Assembly (NCBI RefSeq): GCF_001279005.1
Contig: NZ_LGCN01000017.1
Coordinates: 62,001 to 126,000 of the forward strand
Length of the DNA stretch: 64,000 bases
Source: Streptomyces caelestis
Lineage (GTDB): Bacteria > Actinomycetota > Actinomycetes > Streptomycetales > Streptomycetaceae
Reading direction: 5' to 3'
Shown: positions 43,465-52,757 of the stretch, in pieces
Numbering within the stretch: position 1 is the stretch's first letter
Layout: every line of letters starts with the position of its first letter
Program-made: the position numbers and the translations under genes
Notes under the pieces: model-generated
What the model was told of the DNA's origin: nothing
The model's database searches: none
Seen by the model: only the letters and a program-made list of their open reading frames with translations

Positions 43465-45318
43465 TCACACGAGGGTCTTGATCCGGGCGGCGGTGAGGGC
43501 CCGGTCGAAGATCCGTACGTCCCGGACGGCGCCGGGGAAGAAGTCGACGGCCCGACCGCCGTACGACGCCCGGCCGATGATGAAGGGGCCGGTGCCGGAC
43601 ATCGGGTTGGTGTCCTCGGCCTCGGCCTCCTGTACGCCGTCGACGTACAGCCGCAGGGTGCGCGCCGAGCCGTCGCAGACGCCGGCGAGGTGGGTCCAGA
43701 CGTTCACGGCGGGCTCGCTGCGGCCGGCGGCGCGCAGGCCGGGGCGGGAGAAGGCCCAGCGGTTCTCGTCGACGGCGTACTGGAGGTAGAAGGCGCTGGC
43801 GTCCTGGGCGTCCTGGCTGACGGCGGTGGCCCAGTTCTCCGGTGCGGTGGAGAGCCGGACCCAGGCGGCGACCGTGAAACTCCGGCCCTCCCCGGTCTCC
43901 AGCGCCGGACCCCCGGTCATGATCTGGCCGCCCTGCCCGTCGAAGACGGCTCCGCCTCCGCCGGGCCCCCAGGTGACGCCGGTCGCGGTGCCGTCGTGGC
44001 CGCCCGCGGTGTCCCGCGCGACCGTGCCCGAGGTCTCGTCGAGGGGCCAGTGCCCGACGGGCCGGACGGGCCGGGGGGCGGCGGCGGGCGATGACGAGGG
44101 CGAGGGCGAGGAGGGGGGTGCGGCCCGGTCCCGGTCCGCGGCGGCCGACCGGTTGAACCAGAACCCCGCCCCGACGCCGGCCGCGGCGACCGCGCCTCCC
44201 CCGATGCCGAGGAGCAGGAAGGCCCGCCGGCTGCCGCCGCGTTCCCGGCCGCCCGGTCCGGCGGGTTCCGGCGTGCCGGGTGCGGGTGGCGGGGCGGCGC
44301 CCACCTGGGTCGCCCGGTCGTTGAAGCCCGGCGCCACCGCGGTCGCCTGCTGCGGGAAGGCGCCGGGTCCGCCGTCGCGCGCAAGGACGTTCGTGAGGGC
44401 CCTCGGGTCCGTGGGGCGGACGCCCGGGAGGGGCGTCCCGGCCCGGGTCGGGGAGGCGGGAGCGCTCCCCGCCGACCGGGGGTCGGAGCGGTGCGGGGCC
44501 GTCGTGCTCTCGCCGCTCAGCGCGCCGACCCGGGTGAGGATCTCGCGCGGGGTGGGGCGGCGGGCGGGGTCCTTGGCGAGGCAGTCGCCGATGAGGGCGT
44601 GCAGGGCCGGGTCGGCGACGGCGCCGATGTCGGGGGTGTTGTGCACCACGCGGTAGAGCAGTGCGGGGGTCGGTCCGTCGCCGAAGGGGTTGGCGCCGGT
44701 CGCCGCGAAGGCCAGCACCGCGCCCAGGCAGAAGACGTCGCTGGCCGGGGTGATCGTGTCGCCGTTGACCTGCTCGGGCGACATGAATCCGGGCGAGCCG
44801 GCCACGAGGCCGGTACCGGTGATCGAGTCGGCCTCGACGCTGCGGACGATCCCGAAGTCGATCACGCGGGGCCCGTCCTCGGCGAGCAGCACGTTGGAGG
44901 GCTTGAGGTCGCGGTGGACGAGGTTCGCGGCGTGGATCGACACCAGCGCCTCGGCCAGCCCGGCCGCCAGCGCGAGGACCGCGCCCGCTTCGAACGGCCC
45001 CCGCTCGACCACCGCCTGCTCCAGCGAAGGACCGGCGATGTAGCTGGTGACCAGCCATGGCAGGGGCGCGTCCGGGTCGGCGTCGACGACCGGGGCGGTG
45101 AAGGCGCCGCTGACCGCCCGGGCCGCCTGGACCTCGCGCCGGAACCGGTCACGGAACTCGGGCCTGCGCACCAGCTCGGCGTGCACCACCTTGACCGCGA
45201 CGAGCCGCCCGCCCGGGGAGCGGCCGAGGAAGACCTGGCCCATACCGCCCGCGCCCAGCCGGCTCAGCAACCGGTACGCCCCGACGGAGTGCGGGTCGTC
45301 CGGCTCCAACGCTGACAC
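43465..45318 (-). CDS. Membrane Ser/Thr protein kinase with extracellular LamG/concanavalin-like domain
   Basis: 617 aa. Kinase domain about 15-285 with GAGGMGQVF (22-30), Lys43 in AVKVV and HRDLKPSN with catalytic Asp137. A Pro/Ala linker carries one membrane segment (AFLLLGIGGGAVAAAGVGAGFWF). The outer LamG-like domain starts GHWPLDETSGTVARD and shows FTVAAWVRLS and RLYVDGVQEAEAE, typical of jelly-roll carbohydrate-binding modules. GTG start at 45316-45318 with AGGAGG ribosome site. A perfect palindrome lies 73-101 bp upstream. N-terminal half is closely parallel to the kinase at 17359. Confidence 0.93.
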   Translation of the reverse strand: MSALEPDDPHSVGAYRLLSRLGAGGMGQVFLGRSPGGRLVAVKVVHAELVRRPEFRDRFRREVQAARAVSGAFTAPVVDADPDAPLPWLVTSYIAGPSLEQAVVERGPFEAGAVLALAAGLAEALVSIHAANLVHRDLKPSNVLLAEDGPRVIDFGIVRSVEADSITGTGLVAGSPGFMSPEQVNGDTITPASDVFCLGAVLAFAATGANPFGDGPTPALLYRVVHNTPDIGAVADPALHALIGDCLAKDPARRPTPREILTRVGALSGESTTAPHRSDPRSAGSAPASPTRAGTPLPGVRPTDPRALTNVLARDGGPGAFPQQATAVAPGFNDRATQVGAAPPPAPGTPEPAGPGGRERGGSRRAFLLLGIGGGAVAAAGVGAGFWFNRSAAADRDRAAPPSSPSPSSSPAAAPRPVRPVGHWPLDETSGTVARDTAGGHDGTATGVTWGPGGGGAVFDGQGGQIMTGGPALETGEGRSFTVAAWVRLSTAPENWATAVSQDAQDASAFYLQYAVDENRWAFSRPGLRAAGRSEPAVNVWTHLAGVCDGSARTLRLYVDGVQEAEAEDTNPMSGTGPFIIGRASYGGRAVDFFPGAVRDVRIFDRALTAARIKTLV

Positions 45319-45390
45319 AAATGCCTCCTGGCGTGCGGTCTCGGCCCGTGCGGGCAGGCCAAGCATAGAGCCATTCGCACCTGTGTTCGC

Positions 45391-45419
45391 CGAAGTGCCG
45401 TACGCTGTACGGCACTTCG
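45391..45419. promoter_or_regulatory. Perfect 13-bp inverted repeat upstream of the kinase gene
   Basis: CGAAGTGCCGTAC (45391-45403), 3-bp spacer GCT, and its exact complement (45407-45419). It is 73 bp upstream of the kinase GTG, within a 246-bp gap after the phosphatidyltransferase gene. With only a 3-nt loop it looks more like a protein operator than a terminator, but a terminator for the upstream gene is not excluded. Confidence 0.6.
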
Positions 45420-45564
45420 ACCGTCGCGCTCCTCTTGGGCGGCGTGCGCCAGGAGCTGCGGGACGCCCACGGGACCGGCGGCCCGCCCGGCCGCTCCCCT
45501 TCGGGGATCTCCTCGGCCTTCCGGCCGGCTCCGCGGCGGGGCGGCGCACCGCTCCCGGGCGGTG

Positions 45565-46329
45565 TCAGCGCAGGCGGGACGAGGACAGGATCGACAGCAG
45601 GTGGGCCGGGACCATCACCCAGGTGATGACGGCGAGCGCGCCCAGGGCCCAGCGGGTCGGTTCGACGCCTCCGGTGACCGTGTCGGCCACCGCCGCGACG
45701 AGGAGGACGAGGGAGGCCTCGATGCCGTTGGTGACCCGGTGGATCCTGAACGCGGCGGCGATACGGCGCACCGTGGCGACGCCCTCCGAGCGCGGGCGGG
45801 TGGACTCGTCGTCGGCGACGGTCAGGCCGCGGCGGGCGCGGGCCACGTCCACCAGGTCGGTGGAGGCCTTGAGCAGGACGACGCCAAGGGCGGTGGCGAT
45901 GCCGGCCGACAGCCAGCCGCCGGCGCCCGACTCGGCGGCGCGGTAGCCGGCGCCCGCCATCAGCGCCGCGTCCGCGAGGTAGGCGCCGAGCCGGTCGACG
46001 TAGATGCCGGCCGCGCTGTTCTGCCCCTTCCATCGGGCGACCTCGCCGTCCACGCAGTCGAAGAGCAGGAACAGCTGCATGAGGACCACGGCGAGAACCG
46101 CGCCGGTCAATCCGGGGATCATCAGCGCGGCGCCGGAGGCCACTCCGCACACCACCATGGTCCAGGTGAGCTGGTCGGGGGTGACCGGGGTGCGCACCAG
46201 GTGGCGGGTGGTGCGCAGGGAGATCCTCCGCATGTAGAGCCGGCCGGCCCAGTGCTCGCCGTTGCGGCTCTCCATCTTGGCCCGCGGCTGGCAGACCTCC
46301 CGCAGCTCCTCCAGCACCGGCGCACCCAT
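45565..46329 (-). CDS. CDP-alcohol phosphatidyltransferase family protein
   Basis: 254 aa integral membrane enzyme. The CDP-alcohol motif D-G-x2-A-R-x8-G-x3-D-x3-D is complete: DGEVARWKG then GIYVDRLGAYLAD, with Asp residues that bind the metal. Transfers a phosphatidyl group from CDP-diacylglycerol to an alcohol, or a related reaction. Several membrane helices are predicted after residue 60. The ATG at 46327-46329 is preferred over a longer start. Unknown acceptor alcohol. Confidence 0.88.
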   Translation of the reverse strand: MGAPVLEELREVCQPRAKMESRNGEHWAGRLYMRRISLRTTRHLVRTPVTPDQLTWTMVVCGVASGAALMIPGLTGAVLAVVLMQLFLLFDCVDGEVARWKGQNSAAGIYVDRLGAYLADAALMAGAGYRAAESGAGGWLSAGIATALGVVLLKASTDLVDVARARRGLTVADDESTRPRSEGVATVRRIAAAFRIHRVTNGIEASLVLLVAAVADTVTGGVEPTRWALGALAVITWVMVPAHLLSILSSSRLR

Positions 46330-46426
46330 GCCGTTCCTCCCCACCCCGACCGCCGCCCGCGCGGCGATGATCGGGCCAGGGTACAGAGCGCGTACGGGCG
46401 GGCCGTCGACCGGGGACACTGACCTC

Positions 46427-46885
46427 ATGGAGCCGATCGATCAGGTCACCGCCCGCGCCTGGCTCGCCACCGCCCTCGCGGAGGCCCGCGCGGGGCTGGA
46501 GGAGGGCGGCGTCCCCGTCGGCGCCGCGCTGTACGGGGCCGACGGGACCCTGCTCGGCCGCGGCCACAACCGCCGCGTCCAGGACGGCGACCCGTCGGCG
46601 CACGCGGAGACCGCCGCCTTCCGCGCGGCGGGACGGCGGCGGTCGTACCGCGGTACGACGATGGTGACGACGCTCTCCCCGTGCTGGTACTGCTCGGGGC
46701 TCGTCCGGCAGTTCGGCATCTCCCGGGTGGTGATCGGCGAGGCGGTCACCTTCCACGGCGGCCACGACTGGCTGGCCGGCCACGGCGTGGAGATCGTGCT
46801 GCTCGACGATCCCGAGTGCGCCGCGATGATGCGGGAGTTCGTCGCCCGCCGTCCACGGCTGTGGAACGAGGACATCGGCGACTGA
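46427..46885 (+). CDS. Cytosine deaminase-like nucleoside/base deaminase
   Basis: 152 aa. Zinc-binding HAETAAF (catalytic His-x-Glu) and SPCWYCSG (P-C-x2-C) are intact. The C-terminal VEIVLLDDPECAAMMREFVARRPRLWNEDIGD is close in pattern to yeast-type cytosine deaminase (FCY1), and the length is right. Would convert cytosine to uracil in pyrimidine salvage. ATG at 46427 with no strong ribosome site. Divergent from the phosphatidyltransferase. Confidence 0.85.
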   Translation: MEPIDQVTARAWLATALAEARAGLEEGGVPVGAALYGADGTLLGRGHNRRVQDGDPSAHAETAAFRAAGRRRSYRGTTMVTTLSPCWYCSGLVRQFGISRVVIGEAVTFHGGHDWLAGHGVEIVLLDDPECAAMMREFVARRPRLWNEDIGD

Positions 46886-46892
46886 ACGGCGA

Positions 46893-46932
46893 AGGCCGGT
46901 TCCCCGTGACCTGGGTCACGCGGAACCGGCCT
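46893..46932. terminator. Extended hairpin between convergent deaminase and ccsB
   Basis: Outer arms AGGCCGGTTCC (46893-46903) and GGAACCGGCCT (46922-46932), inner arms CGTGAC/GTCACG. Placed just after the deaminase stop and 16 bp after the ccsB stop; serves both genes. Confidence 0.85.
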
Positions 46933-46947
46933 CCGTGGCCCGTGGGT

Positions 46948-48075
46948 TCAGAAACCGACGGACCGCAGCGCGCCCAGGCCGACGTCCGCGTAGGAGTGCT
47001 TGCCGGAGACGAAGATGTTGACGCCGTAGTAGTTGAACAGCCAGCAGCCGAAGGCGAGCAGGGCCAGGTAGGCGGCCTTGCGGCCCTTCCAGCCGGCGGT
47101 GGCGCGGGCGTGCAGGTAGGAGGCGTAGGCGACCCAGGTGATGAAGGACCAGACCTCCTTGGGGTCCCAGCCCCAGTAGCGGCCCCAGGCGTCGCCGGCC
47201 CAGATGGCGCCCGCGATGATCGTGAACGTCCACAGCGGGAAGACGGCCGCGTTGACCCGGTAGGCGAACTTGTCGAGGGACGCGGCGGCGGGCAGCCGCT
47301 CCAGGACGGAGGTGGCGAAGCCGCCGGGCTTGCCGCCGCCGGCGAGCTTGTTCTCGTACGCGTCCTTGAACAGGTAGAGGATCACGCCGACCGCGCCGAC
47401 GTAGAAGACCGCGCCGCACAGGATGGCCGTGGAGACGTGGATGTACAGCCAGTACGAGTGGAGCGCGGGGACCAGCTGGTCGCTCTCGGTGTAGAGGACG
47501 GTGACGGCCAGACCGAGGTCGAGGAGGACCGAGGTGGTCAGGAACAGGCCGAGCCAGCGCACGTTCTTCTTCAGCGCCAGCAGCAGGAGGTACACGCCGA
47601 CCGCGGTGGTGGAGAAGGTGATGTTGAACTCGTACATGTTGCCCCACGGCGCCCGCTCCACGGACAGCGCGCGGGTGAGCACGCCGCCGAAGGAGAGGCA
47701 GAAGGCGAGCACGGTGAGGGAGATGGCGATGCGTCCGTAGAGGTCGCCCTTCTCGTCGCCGCCGTGCGCCCCGGGTCCGTCGGGCACGTCGCGGGAGCCG
47801 GTGGCGGCGCGTACGACGACCTTCGGCCGCTCCAGCACGGCGGTGCCGCCGGCCTGCTTCACGGTGACGGCCGGCGCCTTCCTCGTCTCCGCCTTCGGGG
47901 TGAGGGCGGCGGCGGTGCGGGCGACCTTGCTGCGGCTGCCGAAGATCCACTCCGCGATGTACGCGAAGAAGGCGAGGGTGTAGACGGCCATCGCGGAGTA
48001 GATCAGCACGTTGCTGATCTCCGCGAGGTTCTCGTTGGTCGCGGCGGCCAGATCTGTTGCGGCGGCGAGAGTCAT
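46948..48075 (-). CDS. ccsB: Cytochrome c biogenesis protein CcsB (heme-handling, CcsA type)
   Basis: 375 aa. Part of System II (ResB/ResC) for covalent heme attachment to c-type cytochromes. About eight membrane helices. The tryptophan-rich heme motif GDAWGRYWGWDPKEVWSFITW is near residues 290-310 (WWD-type). Its ATG overlaps the resB stop by four bases. Together with ResB it forms the synthetase that brings heme to apocytochrome. Confidence 0.93.
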   Translation of the reverse strand: MTLAAATDLAAATNENLAEISNVLIYSAMAVYTLAFFAYIAEWIFGSRSKVARTAAALTPKAETRKAPAVTVKQAGGTAVLERPKVVVRAATGSRDVPDGPGAHGGDEKGDLYGRIAISLTVLAFCLSFGGVLTRALSVERAPWGNMYEFNITFSTTAVGVYLLLLALKKNVRWLGLFLTTSVLLDLGLAVTVLYTESDQLVPALHSYWLYIHVSTAILCGAVFYVGAVGVILYLFKDAYENKLAGGGKPGGFATSVLERLPAAASLDKFAYRVNAAVFPLWTFTIIAGAIWAGDAWGRYWGWDPKEVWSFITWVAYASYLHARATAGWKGRKAAYLALLAFGCWLFNYYGVNIFVSGKHSYADVGLGALRSVGF

Positions 48076-49808
48076 TTCTCAGCCCCTTCGGCAGGTACGG
48101 CTTCGGGATCGGTGTCGGGGGGACCGGACGGATCGGACGGGTCCGGGACGGGGTCGGGGGCGCCCGGCGCCCGGTCGTAGAGGATTCCGGCGAGGTCGCC
48201 GAGTTCCTCGGGCACCTTCGCGGACTCGCTGCGGCCGAGGCCGGCCATCTCGACGACGGTCACGCCGTCGTCGCCGCGCACCGCGCGCACCCACACGCGG
48301 CGGCGCTGGATGAACAGGGAGCCGGCGAGACCGGCGATCGCGGCGACGGAGCCGCCGAGCGCCCAGCCGCCGCCCGGCTCCTGGACGACCTGGAAGCCGG
48401 CCCACTCCTTGATGTCCTTCTCGAAGGTGACCGAACCGGCGCCGTCCGGGAGCGTCATGGTCTCGCCGGGCGTGAGCAGCTGCTTGAACAGCTCGCCCTC
48501 GGAGTCCTTGAACTCCTTCATCTTGGTCTTGTCCATCTGGTACACGCTCTGCGGAATGCCGGAGTCGGCCTTCAGGTCGCCGTGGTAGGCGGAGAGCGCG
48601 AGCACCGGATAGTCCAGCGCGGGGAACTGGGAGAGCATCGTGCCGGCCGCGGAGCCGCCGAAGGTCGGCACGAAGAAGGCGTTGAAGCCGAGCTGCTCCT
48701 TCTCGCCCTCGGGGTTGCGGTAGCCGTCGAGGACCTTGACCACGCCGGAGGAGGTGACGTTGGCGTCGAGCGGCAGCAGCGGCACGGCGTCCTGGTAGAC
48801 GATCTTCCCCTTGCCGTCGCGGACGGTGACGACGGGCGCGTAGCCGTGGCTGACGAGGTAGACCTTGGCGTCGCCGATCTCCAAGGGCTCGTTCACCTTG
48901 ACGAGGGTCTTCTTCTCCTCGCCGTCGGCTCCCTCGGTGTAGGTGAGCTCCGTCTCGTACGTGCGCGGGGTGCCCTTGTTGGGCCCGGTGCGCTCGTAGG
49001 TGCCGGTGAACTCCTTCACGTCGAAGCTGAACGGCACCAGGTCGTCGTTGGTGAAGAGGCTGCCGGACTTGAAGTCGTCGTACTGGGTGAGCGTGTTGGC
49101 GAAGCCGTCGCCCTCGACGATCAGCTTGTTGCCCTCGGACTTGAACAGCTGGCCCCAGCCGAAGGCGATCAGCATCACGATCAGCGCGATGTGGAAGAGC
49201 AGGTTGCCGACCTCGCGCAGGTAGCCCTTCTCGGCGGCGACGGCGTCGCCGACGAGGTGGGCGCGGAAGCGGCGCTTCCTCAGCAGGGCGAGCGCGGCCT
49301 CGCGGACCTGCTCGGGTTCGGCCTCGGTGCGCCAGGTGGTGTGGGCGGGCAGCCGGGTCAGCCGGCGGGGGGCGCCCGGCGGGCGGCCGCGCAGCTGGCC
49401 CGTGAACTGCCAGGTGCGGGGCACGATGCAGCCGACGAGGGAGACGAACAGCAGGATGTAGATCGCCGAGAACCACACCGAGCTGTAGACGTCGAACAGG
49501 CCGAGCTTGTCGTAGACGGGCGCGAGGACGTCGTGGCGCTCGCGGAAGTCGGCGACCGCCGTCTCGTCGATCCCGGTCTGCGGGATGAGCGAGCCGGGGA
49601 TCGCGCCGAGCGACAGCAGCAGGAGCAGCAGCAGCGCGACCCGCATGGAGGTGAGCTGCCGCCAGAACCAGCGGGCCCAGCCGATGACGCCCAGGGAGGG
49701 CAGGTTCGGCGCGTCCTCTCCGGGCGCGGTGGACAGCTGGGATCCGGCGGCGCCGAGGTCCTGGTCGTCGGCGGACTGAGGGGTGTCGTCGGTCGTTGTC
49801 TTGCTCAT
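48072..49808 (-). CDS. resB: Cytochrome c biogenesis protein ResB
   Basis: 578 aa. ResB/Ccs1 family: membrane segments near residues 55-75, 110-130, 205-225 and one near the C-terminus (about 510-530), with a large extracytoplasmic domain in between (FKSGSLFTNDDLVPFSFDVKEF, LLTPGETMTLPDGAG). Works with CcsB. The N- and C-terminal tails are Asp/Pro-rich. Start ATG at 49806-49808. Confidence 0.93.
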   Translation of the reverse strand: MSKTTTDDTPQSADDQDLGAAGSQLSTAPGEDAPNLPSLGVIGWARWFWRQLTSMRVALLLLLLLSLGAIPGSLIPQTGIDETAVADFRERHDVLAPVYDKLGLFDVYSSVWFSAIYILLFVSLVGCIVPRTWQFTGQLRGRPPGAPRRLTRLPAHTTWRTEAEPEQVREAALALLRKRRFRAHLVGDAVAAEKGYLREVGNLLFHIALIVMLIAFGWGQLFKSEGNKLIVEGDGFANTLTQYDDFKSGSLFTNDDLVPFSFDVKEFTGTYERTGPNKGTPRTYETELTYTEGADGEEKKTLVKVNEPLEIGDAKVYLVSHGYAPVVTVRDGKGKIVYQDAVPLLPLDANVTSSGVVKVLDGYRNPEGEKEQLGFNAFFVPTFGGSAAGTMLSQFPALDYPVLALSAYHGDLKADSGIPQSVYQMDKTKMKEFKDSEGELFKQLLTPGETMTLPDGAGSVTFEKDIKEWAGFQVVQEPGGGWALGGSVAAIAGLAGSLFIQRRRVWVRAVRGDDGVTVVEMAGLGRSESAKVPEELGDLAGILYDRAPGAPDPVPDPSDPSGPPDTDPEAVPAEGAEK

Positions 49809-49812
49809 CGGG

Positions 49813-50586
49813 TCAGATCCCCACAGTGAAGCCGTTGGACCAGGTCTGCATCTCCGCCACGAGGCTGTTCCACACGCCGGTCAGCAGCAGCAGCCCGGTC
49901 GCGATCATCATGATGCCGCCGATGCGCATCACCCAGACGTAGTGGCGCTTGACCCAGGCGAACGCGCCGAGCGCCTTGCGGAAGGCGACGGCGGTGAGGA
50001 CGAAGGGGGCCCCGAGTCCGAGACAGTACGCGACCGTGAGGAGCGCCCCGCGGCCGGCGGTGGCCTCGTTGAACGACAGGGCCGTGACGGAGGCGAGCGT
50101 CGGGCCGATGCAGGGCGTCCAGCCGATGCCGAACAGGGCGCCGAGGACGGGGGCGCCGACCAGCCCGGTGGCCGGCCGCCGGTGGAAGCGGAACTCGCGC
50201 TGGGTGAGCCAGGGCATCAGGCCCATGAAGAAGACGCCCATGAGGATCATGAGGACGCCGAGCACCTTGGACAGGACGTCCGACTGTTCCTGGAGGGTCT
50301 GCCCGAAGTAGCCGAAGAAGGCGCCGCCGGAGACGAACACGGCGGTGAAGCCGAGGACGAACAGGGAGGCGCCGACGACCATGCGTCCGCGCCGGGCCTC
50401 GGCCAGGTCGGTGCCGGAGACGCCGGTGACGTAGGAGAGGTAGCCGGGGACCAGCGGCAGCACGCAGGGCGAGAAGAAGGAGACGAGTCCGCCGAGCAGG
50501 GCGATGGGCAGGGCGACGAGCAGGGCGCCGTTGAGCACCGTGCCGTTGGTGCCCGTCTCGGCGGCGAGCGTGTGCAGGGCCGTCAC
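49813..50586 (-). CDS. ccdA: Thiol-disulfide transporter CcdA (DsbD-like)
   Basis: 257 aa, six predicted helices. The two redox cysteines of CcdA are Cys41 in FFSPCVLPLVPGYL and Cys159 in GWTPCIGPTL. It moves reducing power from cytoplasmic thioredoxin across the membrane to ResA, which keeps apocytochrome c cysteines reduced. It starts one base after the resA stop, so the operon is tightly coupled. Confidence 0.95.
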   Translation of the reverse strand: MTALHTLAAETGTNGTVLNGALLVALPIALLGGLVSFFSPCVLPLVPGYLSYVTGVSGTDLAEARRGRMVVGASLFVLGFTAVFVSGGAFFGYFGQTLQEQSDVLSKVLGVLMILMGVFFMGLMPWLTQREFRFHRRPATGLVGAPVLGALFGIGWTPCIGPTLASVTALSFNEATAGRGALLTVAYCLGLGAPFVLTAVAFRKALGAFAWVKRHYVWVMRIGGIMMIATGLLLLTGVWNSLVAEMQTWSNGFTVGI

Positions 50587-50587
50587 G

Positions 50588-51238
50588 TCACTTCTCCGCG
50601 ACGACCGGCTCGAGCATCTTCCGCAGCCGTTCCTCGTCGAGCGCGGTCAGCGAGCGGGCCGCGATCTTCCCGTCCCGGTCCAGGACCAGGGTGGAGGGGA
50701 CGGCCTGCGGGTTGAGGGTGCCCTTCTCGAAGCGGAGCATCAGCTTGCCCGTGGGGTCGTACAGGCTCGGGTAGGGGATGCCGAAGTCCTTCTCGAAGGC
50801 GAGGGCTGCCGTGGTGCTGCCGTCCCGGGTGTTGATGCCGACGAACTGCACGTCCCGGTCGGCGTACTCCTTGGAGACCTTGGCGAAGTACTTGGCCTCC
50901 GCGCGGCACGGGTTGCACCAGGAGCCCCAGATGTTGAGGACGACGACCTTGCCCTTGTGGTCGGCGACGTCGAGCGGCTCGCCCTCGAGCGTCTTCCCGG
51001 ACAGCTCGGGCGCGGCGACCCGCTCGCCCGCGGCGACCGTGGAGACGCCGTCGGTGCCGGTGACGAAGTGGGTGTCGCCGCCCCCGCCGGACGTTCCGCC
51101 CGAACCGCACGCGGAGACGAGCAGTGCGGCCGCGGCGGCGCCGGCGGCCAGGGTGGTGCGACGGCGGACGCGGAGGGCGCGGTTCGGGCTGTGGTCGGCC
51201 CGGTTCGAGCGCTGGGGGGCGCGGCTGGCGGCACTCAT
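50588..51238 (-). CDS. resA: Thioredoxin-like lipoprotein ResA/TlpA
   Basis: 216 aa. A lipobox (LLVSACGSG, Cys44) follows a long basic N-terminus. The thioredoxin fold has the active-site CxxC at Cys108-Asn-Pro-Cys111 in IWGSWCNPCRAEA. Reduces the heme-binding CxxCH cysteines of apocytochrome c using electrons from CcdA. The first gene of the resA-ccdA-resB-ccsB set. Confidence 0.95.
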   Translation of the reverse strand: MSAASRAPQRSNRADHSPNRALRVRRRTTLAAGAAAAALLVSACGSGGTSGGGGDTHFVTGTDGVSTVAAGERVAAPELSGKTLEGEPLDVADHKGKVVVLNIWGSWCNPCRAEAKYFAKVSKEYADRDVQFVGINTRDGSTTAALAFEKDFGIPYPSLYDPTGKLMLRFEKGTLNPQAVPSTLVLDRDGKIAARSLTALDEERLRKMLEPVVAEK

Positions 51239-51304
51239 GTGAAAAGTTTCGCATGTCCGTTCCGGGGATCTTGCGCACCCCCCGGGCGGGCGGAAACCCG
51301 CATC

Positions 51305-52603
51305 TCAGGCGGCTTCGCCGGGGCCCGTTCCGGCCGTTTTCCCGGTGTCCTTCCCGAACGCCTTCCAGCCCCCGGCCGGTTCCTGGCCGACGTCCAGGGT
51401 GCGCAGCTTCTCCAGCACCTCCGGCTTCTGCACGTCCAGCCAGTCGGTGAACTGCCGGAAGGAGACGAGCCTCACGTCGCCGCCCTTCTCCTTCTCCCGC
51501 GCGATGTGCTTGAGCGCTTCCTCCACGGCGTCCATGTAGATGCCGCCGTTCCACTGCTCGAAGTGGTTGCCGACGAAGAACGGCGCCCGGTTCGACTCGT
51601 AGGCCCGCTCGAAGCCGGATATGTACGCCCGGGTCGCCTGCCGCCGCCAGCCGGGGTGGTGGCGGGCGGGTGCGTTGGTCGAGTTGACCGACTGGTTGGC
51701 GAGGATGTTGTAGTCCATCGACAGGACCTCGAAGGAGCGGCCGGGGAACGGTATCTGCTGGAGCGGAAGGTCCCATATGCCCTGTTTCTTCGACGGCCAG
51801 ACCTGACGGCCGCCGGGCGAGGAGGCGTCGTAGCGCCAGCCGAGCTCGCGGGCGGTGGGCAGCAGGTTGTCCTGGCCGAGCAGGCACGGCGTACGGCCGC
51901 CGACGAGTTCCTTGTCGTAGTCGAAGGGGAGCGGCTCCAGGTCGGTCCAGCCGGAGTTGGTCCGCCACTCCTTGACGAAGGACGTGGCCTGCTCGATCTC
52001 GCTGCGCCACTGCCGCGGCGTCCAGGTGCCGACGCTGCCGGAGCCGGCGCAGAAGTGGCCGTTGAAGTGGGTGCCGATCTCGTGCCCTTCGAGCCAGGCG
52101 CGGCGGAGGTTCCTCAGCGTGTCCTTGATGTGGTCGTCGGTGAGGTAGCCGATGTCGGAGGCGCCGCGCGGGTTGTTCGGGGGGTCGTAGAGGCGCTTCT
52201 TCGACTCGGGGAGCAGGTAGATGCCCGAGAGGAAGAAGGTCATGGACGCGCCGTGCTCCTTGGCGAGGTCCAGGAAGCGCGGGAAGAGGCCGTTGCCGAC
52301 CTCGCCGGCCCCGTCCCAGGAGAAGACGACGAACTGCGGCGGGGTCTGACCCGGCTCCAGCGGCACCGGCTCGTCGGGCTGGTGGGGCTGTGCGCCGGTG
52401 AAGGAGGTGGAGCCGTCGCCGATCGGGCGGGCGGTCCTCGTCGGCTTCGGGTCCGGCTTCGGCGTTCCGGTCCGGTCGCCCGTGCCCGGACGGGAACCGC
52501 CGGCGCCGTCCGCGTCCTCGTGGCCGCCGCAGCCGGCCAGCGGGACCGCGACGGCGGCCCCCGCCCCGAGCCCGAGCATTCCCCTGCGGGTGAGACTGCG
52601 CAT
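51305..52603 (-). CDS. Lipoprotein with a polysaccharide-deacetylase-like (NodB) fold
   Basis: 432 aa. N-terminal twin-arginine/lipoprotein signal (RRGMLGLGAGAAVAV then PLAGCGG; Cys near 26). A Gly/Pro linker precedes a NodB-like domain: VVFSWDGAGEVG, HGASMTFFLSG and GHEIGTHFNGHF carry the Asp and the two His of the deacetylase metal site, in a variant form (SWDGAG instead of TFDDGP). C-terminal helical tail. Likely acts on wall or capsule polysaccharide on the outside of the membrane. ATG at 52601-52603; next to resA but separated by 66 bp. Confidence 0.8.
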   Translation of the reverse strand: MRSLTRRGMLGLGAGAAVAVPLAGCGGHEDADGAGGSRPGTGDRTGTPKPDPKPTRTARPIGDGSTSFTGAQPHQPDEPVPLEPGQTPPQFVVFSWDGAGEVGNGLFPRFLDLAKEHGASMTFFLSGIYLLPESKKRLYDPPNNPRGASDIGYLTDDHIKDTLRNLRRAWLEGHEIGTHFNGHFCAGSGSVGTWTPRQWRSEIEQATSFVKEWRTNSGWTDLEPLPFDYDKELVGGRTPCLLGQDNLLPTARELGWRYDASSPGGRQVWPSKKQGIWDLPLQQIPFPGRSFEVLSMDYNILANQSVNSTNAPARHHPGWRRQATRAYISGFERAYESNRAPFFVGNHFEQWNGGIYMDAVEEALKHIAREKEKGGDVRLVSFRQFTDWLDVQKPEVLEKLRTLDVGQEPAGGWKAFGKDTGKTAGTGPGEAA

Positions 52604-52757
52604 GGCAACCCCGTTCGTCACGTCCTCTGGTGGTCACTCGTTCAGAGGACGTGACGGAGCGGGAAGTTCCCGCCGGCGTGCGAAGGTTTCGCAACGGAGT
52701 TCGAAGGGGGCCTTCCGTCCCGCGTCCCGAAGGCCGTCCCGCGTCCCGGAAACCGTC

